Source: Lentisphaeria bacterium UBA1776 (GTDB lineage: Bacteria; Verrucomicrobiota; Lentisphaeria; Victivallales; Victivallaceae). Taken from it: DNA of 14,061 nt. The notes beneath the pieces were generated by a model. That model did not search any database. It was not told where the DNA came from and saw only the letters and a list, made by a program, of their open reading frames with translations. Shown here piece by piece: positions 7,523 to 14,061 of this stretch. The stretch's first letter is position 1. Each line of letters starts with the position of its first letter. The position numbers and the translations under genes were made by a program. The stretch spans positions 1 to 14,061 of the forward strand of contig DCGO01000048.1 in the NCBI GenBank assembly GCA_002314605.1. The letters are read 5' to 3'.

Positions 7523-10083
7523 TTTTTCTTACTCCCGATCTTTTCTCCGCCTTGCTTCGGCGGTTCGATTACACAACGAAATCCGACATCCATATCTCCG
7601 CTGCCGGTACTTCCTCTCTGAACAGCGGTCGCTTCCGCCGCCGACGTAAGATAGGACGCCCCCATGACCCGGTACACCGGGGTATCCGCCCCCGGACGCC
7701 TCACTATCTCCCGCATGTTGCCGGCCATGTCCATCACGCCATATACGGAACGGTCCTCCGGAAAACTTCCAGGCGGCGCGGCAAAGCGGAAGAACCTGCG
7801 CCGGGAGTGATCCCGGGTATGGGCATTTTCCTTTGAAAACCGGTTTCCCCACACATACATCCGCCCATCCACTCCCCGGGCAGCCTTTTCCCACTCCAAC
7901 GGCGTCGGCAGCCGGTGCACCAGACCGGTCTTTCCAGTCCGGTAGCGGCAATAAGCTTCCGCCGCCTGTCCGGGAATACCGGCGACCGGCAGGGACGGAT
8001 TCAGATCAGGATACAGTTTCCCGGCGTCATCCCACGCATACATCCCCAGTTCGCCAGGCCGGCGGATCACGGCACGGCACAGCTCCTTCTCCGCAGGATC
8101 GCGGATCTGCCTCCAGAATTCCAGATATTCGCCAAAGGTCACTTCATGCTTCTGAATAAAATAATCCGGCAGGTTCCGGGCCCGCATATTCTGCATCATG
8201 GGGTCCCCGGAAAGAAACCTGCCGTGCTGGACCAGGGCAAATCCTCCGGGGATCTCCGGCAGATCGCATCCCCGGACATTGACCTCTGCCCCGGCGGCAG
8301 TCTCCACCGGGAAAAACACCTCATTTCCATCCGGATACACCGCCCGGACAAGATAACTTGCCGCCGGCAGCCCCCAGAGTTCCCGCTCCCCCACCGACAT
8401 CCATTCTCCGGCCTTTTCCCGGTCCGGATCGCTGCGGCGGATCGACAGCCGGACATTTGCCGGCATATCCAGGGAAATGGAGCTCTGTCCGCGAGCAATC
8501 CGCCGCATCCGCAACACCAGCGGAAGATCCTTTTGAGTCAGATCCGGCAAATATTTCCGCCAACGGGCCTGCAGATGCCGCACCGCCGGCTGAAGCGCCG
8601 CAAAATTATCCGTGTTCTGAAAAAGATCCAGCTTCAGACGGATCAGGCGACAAAGCATGGTCAGAAGAGCCTTTTTTCGCCCGGGCGATAATACCTGCCC
8701 GTATTCCATGACCGAAAGTCCCTCCAGGGCGGCTTTCTCATAATTATCGAATTCCAGCACCTGCCGGAAAAAATCCCTCTCGGCATTGACCGAACTGCTG
8801 TTCTGCAGATTCCGGTAGGAACGCTGTGCCAGTTTGGCAAAGACATCCGCCTGCCGGGCAGCATGGCGCACTTCGGACAGCAGAACCTTGTTCCGGGCAT
8901 ATTCATTCGTTGCATTCATGCCGAATACCCCGCCGGCGGTCAATACGGCTGCCAGCAGCGTCACCGGAACCAGCGGCCGCCGCATGCACAGTTTCCGCAG
9001 CCGGTAAAACCAGGTCTGCCGGACAGCGGACACCGGATAATTATTCCAGTATTTCCGCGCATCCTCCATAAGTTCCTTTGCGGAAGCGTACCGGTTCCGG
9101 CGGTCCGGAGACATGGCTTTGCAGACCACCGCGTCCAGTTCCCGGGGGATCCCCAGCCGGGGGGCCCGCCGCCGGGGACGGGCGATCCGCCCCCGGGTCA
9201 CATCGCGGAGCACTTCCTGGGTAGCCCGATCCGGGTTCACCGGTGCCGGTTCCAGCGTAAGAAGACAGTATAAGATCGTCCCCAGCCCGTAAATGTCGGA
9301 ACGTTCATCAATTTCATCTTCACGACCGGCAGCCTGCTCCGGCGACATGAATGCCGGCGTCCCGCTGACCGCCACCGCCCCGGCGGGAATTTCCAGCGCA
9401 GAGTCTTCCTGAGAAACAAAACCGGACAACTCCGGGTCCTCGATATGAATGCGGTGCCCGACGGAAGACCGGTCCTTCTCACGGCGGTAAACCGCCAGTC
9501 CCCAGTCCATGATCATGACTTCACCGAAGTCCCCGACCATAATATTGGACGGCTTAAGATCGCAGTGGACGATCCCCTTGCTGTGGGCAAAGGCAACTCC
9601 CTGGCAGACGGATATGAAAATCTCCAGCCGCCGGCTCAGGGGGAAAAAAGCCGAAGCCATTGGATCATGCTGCCGGATCATGCGGATCAATGTCCGCAGA
9701 TCCCGCCCCTTGATCCGCTTCATGGTAAAATAGAGTCCCGCCTCCGGACTGTAACCGATGCGGTGAACCGGCACGATATTCGGGTGATCGATCTGAGCCG
9801 TGATCCGGGCTTCCCGGATAAATCCCGCAACATGTTTGCGGCGGGACCGGTACTCGCAGCGGAGCATCTTCAGCGCCACTTCACGGCGCAATCCGGGGTC
9901 CATGGCGGAAAAAACCGCACCGACCCCGCCCAGCCCGATGGTCCGCAGACGGCCGAACCCGGCAAGACCGCCGCCGCCTTTCTCCCCCAGCATCGCCTGC
10001 AATTCTTCATCGGACAGAGTCCGGTCCTTCAAATCGCTGACGACCCGGGTCAGGACGGTGGAATTCGTACTGTCCGCGACCAT
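7519..10083 (-). CDS. Membrane-anchored Ser/Thr protein kinase with C-terminal FGE/SUMF1-like domain
   Basis: An 854-residue receptor-like kinase. The kinase domain spans about 43-345: glycine loop G50-x-G52-G53-x-G55, lysine K72 (VALKM), helix-C E91, catalytic loop H173-C174-D175-x-K177-x-x-N180, magnesium motif D193-W194-G195, S247-P248-E249 and structural D263. HCD replaces HRD and DWG replaces DFG; DWG is common in PVC kinases. A roughly 30-residue insertion precedes SPE. One membrane helix (about 370-389) is followed by a helical segment, a PEGA-like beta region (about 536-595) and an FGE-sulfatase-like domain (611-838). Conserved features of that domain are GGFALV, HRLPTPLEWEKAARG, GVMDMAGNM and GFRCV. 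Its catalytic Cys pair is absent, so it should bind rather than convert a ligand. The start at 10083 is 10 bp after the coiled-coil gene; the ribosome binding site is weak. Confidence 0.92.
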   Translation of the reverse strand: MVADSTNSTVLTRVVSDLKDRTLSDEELQAMLGEKGGGGLAGFGRLRTIGLGGVGAVFSAMDPGLRREVALKMLRCEYRSRRKHVAGFIREARITAQIDHPNIVPVHRIGYSPEAGLYFTMKRIKGRDLRTLIRMIRQHDPMASAFFPLSRRLEIFISVCQGVAFAHSKGIVHCDLKPSNIMVGDFGEVMIMDWGLAVYRREKDRSSVGHRIHIEDPELSGFVSQEDSALEIPAGAVAVSGTPAFMSPEQAAGREDEIDERSDIYGLGTILYCLLTLEPAPVNPDRATQEVLRDVTRGRIARPRRRAPRLGIPRELDAVVCKAMSPDRRNRYASAKELMEDARKYWNNYPVSAVRQTWFYRLRKLCMRRPLVPVTLLAAVLTAGGVFGMNATNEYARNKVLLSEVRHAARQADVFAKLAQRSYRNLQNSSSVNAERDFFRQVLEFDNYEKAALEGLSVMEYGQVLSPGRKKALLTMLCRLIRLKLDLFQNTDNFAALQPAVRHLQARWRKYLPDLTQKDLPLVLRMRRIARGQSSISLDMPANVRLSIRRSDPDREKAGEWMSVGERELWGLPAASYLVRAVYPDGNEVFFPVETAAGAEVNVRGCDLPEIPGGFALVQHGRFLSGDPMMQNMRARNLPDYFIQKHEVTFGEYLEFWRQIRDPAEKELCRAVIRRPGELGMYAWDDAGKLYPDLNPSLPVAGIPGQAAEAYCRYRTGKTGLVHRLPTPLEWEKAARGVDGRMYVWGNRFSKENAHTRDHSRRRFFRFAAPPGSFPEDRSVYGVMDMAGNMREIVRRPGADTPVYRVMGASYLTSAAEATAVQRGSTGSGDMDVGFRCVIEPPKQGGEKIGSKKK

Positions 10084-10093
10084 AGCAACTCTT

Positions 10094-11854
10094 TTAACGG
10101 CGGTCCGTCTGGAACGAACGCATCCGGATCTCCCGTAAGAGCGGCACAGCCGCCTGATTGAACTTTTTCAGCGCATCGGCGCCGCTGACCGGCAGTGCCG
10201 CAGTATCTTTCCAGTCGAAGTTTTCCGGCATCATGACACAGCAGGCTTCCTGCCGGCGGCCCATGTCGGAATTGACGATTCCCACCACCAGCGCCACAAA
10301 TTCGCCCTGCTTGGTCAGCACGAAATCTCCCGGTTCCGCCCGAAGTTCGCTGCCGGAACCGTGGACGGCATTGCGGATGTAAAAATACTGTTTTTCCAGC
10401 GAACAGCGCCCGCCCAGCGCGGCGGAATCCCGCCCAAGAGAGGAATTCTTGAAGAGATAAAGATCCTGCAGTCCCCGCTGCTTGAGTTCCGTCATGGTCA
10501 GCGCCTTCAATGGCGTCCGCCCCTCAAGCTTCACCTCCATCAGCACGATGGACGGTTCCTGACGGAAGACATACAACGGCCCGGGCCAGGCCTTGCCGGA
10601 ACCGGACTTCTCCGCCGGCGACACCTGGTACTTCAGGCTTGTAACAGCCGCATAATCCGGCCGGTTGCGCACATTGCCGGTCAAATTCGGCAGTTCCCCC
10701 ACCACGCAGGTCCGTCCGCCGGCCAGAATGACCGGCAGGTAAAAACTCCCCTGCCGTTTGACCGGAATCAGCATCCTGGTTTCCTCCATCTGCATATCCA
10801 CGCGGATCACTGCACCGGAATACTTCTTCTGCACATCGCTCCTCAGTTTGGCCTCTGCGGCGGTAAGCATATCTCTGGCTGCGGCAAGTTCTCCGGAGGC
10901 CTGGGCCAGAGCCCGTGCATTGCGAATGGATGTCTCCTTGGTCTTGGTGAGATCCGCCCGGGTGGCGGAAAGATCCGTCACAGCGGTCTTCAGCATCTTC
11001 TGCAGATTCTCAAGCTGCCGGCGGGCTTCCTTCAGTTCCAAATCCCGGGATGCGAGCTGCCGGGCCGACCGGTCCGAACGACTCTGAGCCTCCACAAGCT
11101 CCTGCTCCGTGGCATTCAATTTTCCCCGGGCGAAGGCCAGCGCCGATTCCGCCGCGCGACGTTTCTCCAGCTGGACATTGCCTTCCATCTCCAGCTTGCG
11201 GATCTCGCCGCGGCTCTTCTGCAATTCCGCCGTTCTGGCGGCAATGACTTCCCGAGAGCGGGACAGGGCCGTTCCGGCCTCAAGCAGCTGCTTCTGCTGG
11301 ATGGCCTGCTGCTGTTTCAAGAGTTCCAGCTGACCTTTTTTGGAGGCATGTTCATCCCGCAGTTCCCGATAAGTCCGGGTCAGATTGGAGTAGCTTTGGG
11401 CCGTCTCCGCATTCTGTTTGCGCAGATGCGCCAGCTGGCGCTCCACCTCTTCCTTGCTCAAATGCAGCCGGTAGCGGTTCTTGATCTCCCGCTCCAGCTG
11501 TTTCTGCAGCGCCTCCGGCGTCAGGGCCCCGGCTTCCTCCCTGGTCAGCGCGGCTTTGCGTGCAAGCAGATCCGCCTTGGCAGTCGCCTCGGCAAGCCTC
11601 TCGGAAAGCTCTTCCAGCTGGCGCTGCCGGTCGCCGGTAAAACCAAGACGGTACTGCGCATCCAGAAGCGCCTTGCGCTGTTTTTCCAGTTCCGCCTGTT
11701 CCCGGCGGAGTTCCTTCACCACCATCATGGCAGTATGATCATCCAGCGCGGCGCCGCGGGTGCCTTCGGCACTGCCCACCGCACTGCCGGTAAAAAGCGA
11801 CAGCATCGCCGAAACGATGAAATCGCAGATGACGATTAAGATGGCTCTGTTCAC
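10094..11854 (-). CDS. Membrane-anchored coiled-coil protein with N-terminal Asp-containing helix; MotB/ExbD-like role suspected
   Basis: The 586-residue product begins with a single hydrophobic helix (about residues 4-22) holding an Asp at 11, in the context CDFIVSAMLSLF. This resembles the MotB/ExbD/TolR transmembrane helix with its proton- or sodium-carrying Asp (MotB has ADFMTAMMAFF). Residues about 45-345 are a long, highly charged heptad-rich coiled coil rich in Q, E, K, R and A. Residues about 346-586 form a mixed alpha/beta domain with no clear family; its order of strands and the stretch EPGDFVLTKQGEFVALVVG recall a trypsin-fold protein lacking the GDSGG catalytic motif. It starts at a GTG that overlaps the upstream stop as GTGA, with GGAG 7-8 nt upstream, so it is coupled to the small membrane protein. 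The gene is certain and the role is inferred. It could instead be a structural envelope protein. Confidence 0.7.
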   Translation of the reverse strand: MNRAILIVICDFIVSAMLSLFTGSAVGSAEGTRGAALDDHTAMMVVKELRREQAELEKQRKALLDAQYRLGFTGDRQRQLEELSERLAEATAKADLLARKAALTREEAGALTPEALQKQLEREIKNRYRLHLSKEEVERQLAHLRKQNAETAQSYSNLTRTYRELRDEHASKKGQLELLKQQQAIQQKQLLEAGTALSRSREVIAARTAELQKSRGEIRKLEMEGNVQLEKRRAAESALAFARGKLNATEQELVEAQSRSDRSARQLASRDLELKEARRQLENLQKMLKTAVTDLSATRADLTKTKETSIRNARALAQASGELAAARDMLTAAEAKLRSDVQKKYSGAVIRVDMQMEETRMLIPVKRQGSFYLPVILAGGRTCVVGELPNLTGNVRNRPDYAAVTSLKYQVSPAEKSGSGKAWPGPLYVFRQEPSIVLMEVKLEGRTPLKALTMTELKQRGLQDLYLFKNSSLGRDSAALGGRCSLEKQYFYIRNAVHGSGSELRAEPGDFVLTKQGEFVALVVGIVNSDMGRRQEACCVMMPENFDWKDTAALPVSGADALKKFNQAAVPLLREIRMRSFQTDRR

Positions 11855-12396
11855 TTTGACTCTCCGTCAAGTTCGGCGATCCATTTGCGGCGCAGCGGAT
11901 AATTGAGAGTCAGCCGCAACGTCAGACTGAAAATAATCCCGATCAGGGTCGAAGAGTAGGCGATCAGTCGGCTGCTGGTGGGAGAATAGGTCATCACAAG
12001 AAAACTCGACACCGTGCCGAAAAGACCGATATACAGCGGCACATCCAGAAAAATATCCGCATTTTCCAGCAGCTTCAGCCGGGTCGCCACCGGTTCGCCG
12101 GAGTATTTGAGCCCGCCGATCACATGAGCGGCAACATACATGGCGAAAATCTGCAGCATGGAAACTGCAACAAAGAGAAACATGGAAACCCGGGCCATCA
12201 TCAGATCCCTGTTGGCCAGCGTGCTGGGATCGCTGGCGGACATCTGTCCCAGCACCTTGGAACGGGCGGACGCGCCGCCGAACATCTGCCGCAGCACGTC
12301 GCTCCGGTCAAAACCGTAATTCAACACCCACACGGCAGCGACAAAAAACGCCGCCAAAAGCACCAGACCCAAAACAAATCCGACTTTCCGTTTCAT
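11851..12396 (-). CDS. Small four-helix membrane protein, divergent MotA/TolQ/ExbB-like
   Basis: The 181-residue product has hydrophobic segments at about 7-26, 70-93, 119-136 and 144-163. The third carries YIGLFGTVSSFLV, close to the YIGLFGTVxG signature of TolQ/ExbB/MotA pore helices. The fourth, followed by LNYPLRRK, sits where the family's last pore helix and cytoplasmic tail would be. The cytoplasmic loop between the second and third helices is only about 25 residues, much shorter than in TolQ. I chose ATG 12396 (AAGGA 5-6 nt upstream, second AAGGAG nearby) over ATG 12438, which has no ribosome binding site. It is first in the operon and overlaps the coiled-coil gene by 4 nt, which fits an A/B motor pair. 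A generic membrane protein of unknown function is the alternative. Confidence 0.6.
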   Translation of the reverse strand: MKRKVGFVLGLVLLAAFFVAAVWVLNYGFDRSDVLRQMFGGASARSKVLGQMSASDPSTLANRDLMMARVSMFLFVAVSMLQIFAMYVAAHVIGGLKYSGEPVATRLKLLENADIFLDVPLYIGLFGTVSSFLVMTYSPTSSRLIAYSSTLIGIIFSLTLRLTLNYPLRRKWIAELDGESK

Positions 12397-12471
12397 TCCG
12401 ATCCTTCTCCTTGGTTGCTTCCCGATCTCCGGGATCATTGTTTGAAATACGCAATAACAATAAGATGTATA

Positions 12472-12500
12472 AATATAGCAGTTTTCCGGCGATTTGTCAA
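12472..12500 (-). promoter_or_regulatory. Near-consensus extended -10 promoter of the six-gene operon
   Basis: TTGACA (12495-12500), a 17-bp spacer and TATATT (12472-12477) preceded by TGC, giving an extended -10. It starts 8 bp after the permease stop and leaves a 5' leader of roughly 70 nt before ATG 12396. This is the best promoter in the window and implies steady, housekeeping-level expression of the motor-like/kinase/ychF operon. Confidence 0.75.
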
Positions 12501-12507
12501 GTCGGAC

Positions 12508-13842
12508 TCACCACTGCTTCCAGCGGGGGGGGATCAGCAATACCCCGCATCCGGCAGCCAGAAAGAAAACGGTGTAAACCCAGAGCATCCGCCCGCCGGA
12601 CAGAATCCCGGCGGCATTGCACATCAGAAGCACCGCCAGGACTCCCCACGGCAAAACCTTTCCCCCCGGAGCAGTGAATCCGCTCCGGTCCGCGTTCCGC
12701 CGGGAACGGATCAGTGCAAGCATGGTCAAAGTCATGGTGATCACGTTGAAAACCGCGCCGAAATTCACAATGGTCATGGTATATTCCGGGAAACATCCGT
12801 AAATCATAGCAGGAATACCGCTTGCCCAGACCGCCGCAGCAGGAACGCCGTTCCTGGAGGTTTTCCCGAAAAACGCAGGCAGGATCCCGGCCTTCCCCGC
12901 AGCCTGAACGGCCCGGGCATTCATGGAAATGCAGACCAGCATGGTGGTCATCAGCGCCAGCACGGCGGCAATACTCACCACACATCTCAGGTATGTCTGT
13001 GATTGAAGTCTGGTGAAACAAGCGCTGAACATGGGGATGAAACGCATGTCCGGATGGGCCTCCAGATAGGATGCGGAAATCAGTCCCAGCGTAGCCGTGA
13101 TCATGATGACATACACGAGGATCACCAGCACGATGGCAATGGTCATGGCCAGCGGCACCGTCCGCTGCGCATCGCAGACTTCCGATACCATGAATGCCAG
13201 AGCCACGATCCCGCTGTATCCGATGACCGCCACCGGGACCGCCGTCAGAAACCCAGCAGGACCGCCGCACCCCTGATGAAAAAACGGTACCAGCATGGCC
13301 GGAGAATATGCCGGACTGCTCAGGGCACTTCCTGCATAAATCCCCATGGTCCCCAAAAGAACGAGTACGATCACCGCATTGATCCTGCCGGTGAGTTCCA
13401 TCCGGCAGAGGTTCATCCCGAGACAGATCAGAATGGAGCCGGCGGCAAAGAAACGGGGCAGCCCTGCCGCAGCAGGGAAAGACACCCCGAGATAAACCCC
13501 GACATAGATAGCGGAAAAAGCCACCGCCACAATGTTGGTCAGGATGAAACACCAGCAGGAGATCCACCCGAGCCACCGGCCCGCCCTCCCCCCGAACGCC
13601 AGACGGGGAAAAACATACACCCCGCCTGAACGGGGAAAACGGCAGGCCAACTCCCCCATGCAGCTGCCGTAAAGCAGCATGATGATTCCAGCCAGAAACC
13701 ACGACAGCACCGCTGCCGGCCCTGCGGACAGAATGGTCAGGCCGGAAAGAGAAAAAATGGCGCTACCGATCATGGCTCCGACCAGCAGCATGACACAGGC
13801 GGGCAGCTTCAGGTGCCCGCCGGCAATGGATGATTCAGTCAT
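12508..13842 (-). CDS. APC-superfamily amino-acid permease
   Basis: A 444-residue inner-membrane transporter with about 12 membrane segments. The TM1 signature GAMIGSAIFSLSG (22-34) corresponds to the unwound, substrate-binding GxxIGSGIF of APC-family carriers. The stretch GYSGIVALAFMVSEVCDAQRT is the TM6 region, with the acidic residue after it that is common in the family. Positively charged cytoplasmic loops, such as RSRRNADR before TM11, fit an inside C-terminus. It probably exchanges or imports an amino acid or polyamine using a cation gradient; specificity cannot be read. ATG 13842 has AGGGG 8 nt upstream. I find no convincing promoter between it and the repeat at 13891. It ends 8 bp before the promoter of the next operon and shows no overlap with it. 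Confidence 0.9.
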   Translation of the reverse strand: MTESSIAGGHLKLPACVMLLVGAMIGSAIFSLSGLTILSAGPAAVLSWFLAGIIMLLYGSCMGELACRFPRSGGVYVFPRLAFGGRAGRWLGWISCWCFILTNIVAVAFSAIYVGVYLGVSFPAAAGLPRFFAAGSILICLGMNLCRMELTGRINAVIVLVLLGTMGIYAGSALSSPAYSPAMLVPFFHQGCGGPAGFLTAVPVAVIGYSGIVALAFMVSEVCDAQRTVPLAMTIAIVLVILVYVIMITATLGLISASYLEAHPDMRFIPMFSACFTRLQSQTYLRCVVSIAAVLALMTTMLVCISMNARAVQAAGKAGILPAFFGKTSRNGVPAAAVWASGIPAMIYGCFPEYTMTIVNFGAVFNVITMTLTMLALIRSRRNADRSGFTAPGGKVLPWGVLAVLLMCNAAGILSGGRMLWVYTVFFLAAGCGVLLIPPRWKQW

Positions 13843-13890
13843 AATACGCCCCTGAAATGATGAAATATCCCGGCTGAATGAAGGAAAAAT

Positions 13891-14061
13891 GGCAAAAAAA
13901 TGGCAGCCCCGTAAATGGATTGACGGGCCATGCGGCCCGCTCGCTTCGCGTTGAACCCAGACTGCTTCTCCATGGCTCCGCCATGCCGGGCTCCGCCCTG
14001 AAATCCTTCCATGGCTGCATTCCTTTTTGCCCTCCTGGGCAAAAAAATGGCAGCCCCGTAA
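13891..14061. repeat. Hairpin-rich 147-bp repeat unit with recurring 24-bp boundary
   Basis: The 24 bases at 13891-13914 (ggcaaaaaaatggcagcccc plus gtaa) recur exactly at 14038-14061, a period of 147 bp, and the second copy runs to the window edge. Between them lie several perfect hairpins: cgggcc/ggcccg (13924-13939, loop atgc), catggc/gccatg (13971-13985, loop tcc), gggc/gccc (13988-13998, loop tcc) and tttttgccc/gggcaaaaa (14024-14045, loop tcct). The period is divisible by three, and at least one minus frame stays open across the unit, so it can look like a gene. I treat it as a non-coding extragenic palindromic repeat, or the start of a tandem array, upstream of the permease. Confidence 0.65.

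Noticed and set aside
8357..8711. Plus-strand open frames opposite the kinase and coiled-coil genes
   Set aside because: They are antisense shadows produced by GC-rich codons; their products are Pro/Arg/Ser/His-rich and have no domains.
7519..12396. Zorya-type anti-phage system
   Set aside because: The motor-like pair recalls ZorA/ZorB, but in Zorya the long tail is on the A subunit and B has a peptidoglycan-binding domain; no ZorC, ZorD or ZorE effector is present and no defence genes are nearby.
13835..14042. Short minus-strand open frames upstream of the permease
   Set aside because: They lie within the hairpin-rich repeat and run into the permease start; the composition follows the repeat and not codon usage.
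14024..14045. Hairpin with tttttgccc/gggcaaaaa arms as a terminator
   Set aside because: On both strands the T-run precedes the stem and A's follow it, the reverse of a Rho-independent terminator.
1..14061. CRISPR arrays, tRNA or rRNA genes, insertion sequences
   Set aside because: I looked for regularly spaced repeats, cloverleaf-like segments and transposase motifs by eye and found none.

Overview
The window is 14.1 kb of GC-rich bacterial DNA that looks like ordinary chromosome. An [FeFe]-hydrogenase points to an anaerobic fermenter. The mix of a large membrane-anchored Ser/Thr kinase with a C-terminal FGE/SUMF1-like domain, a coiled-coil partner with an N-terminal anchor, and a stand-alone GMP synthase ATP-pyrophosphatase subunit suggests the PVC superphylum, perhaps Lentisphaerota or Kiritimatiellota. 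This placement is an inference from gene content; no rRNA or marker gene proves it.

Layout. (1) Positions 1-1620, plus strand: the 3' part of an NAD(P)-linked [FeFe]-hydrogenase catalytic subunit, closed by two hairpins, the second with A/T-tract arms that can work in both directions. (2) Everything after that is on the minus strand. 1918-2901 is GMP synthase subunit B without a glutaminase domain. 3151-3888 is an acyl-ACP thioesterase. 3911-4138 is a 75-residue remnant of a UDP-glucuronate decarboxylase-type epimerase, whose N-terminus is joined directly to its C-terminus. The remnant and thioesterase share a promoter with a palindrome over the likely transcription start. (3) 4235-12396 is a tight run of six genes read from right to left: a small MotA/TolQ/ExbB-like membrane protein, a coiled-coil protein whose N-terminal helix carries an Asp, a Ser/Thr kinase with an FGE-like ectodomain, the GTPase YchF, an 11-helix sodium:amino-acid symporter and an amidohydrolase. 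Joins are 4-nt overlaps or gaps of 7-23 nt, and a near-consensus promoter lies at 12472-12500. (4) 12508-13842 is an APC-family amino-acid permease. (5) 13891-14061 is a hairpin-rich non-coding repeat whose first 24 bases recur 147 bp later, at the window edge.

The most interesting unit is 7519-12396. The two small genes at its head look like a divergent ion-driven A/B motor pair. They are translationally linked to a receptor-like kinase whose FGE-like domain lacks the cysteines needed for catalysis, and then to a ribosome-associated GTPase. I propose an envelope-spanning sensing or force-transducing signalling system. The operon structure is seen directly; the motor assignment rests on short motifs and is inference.
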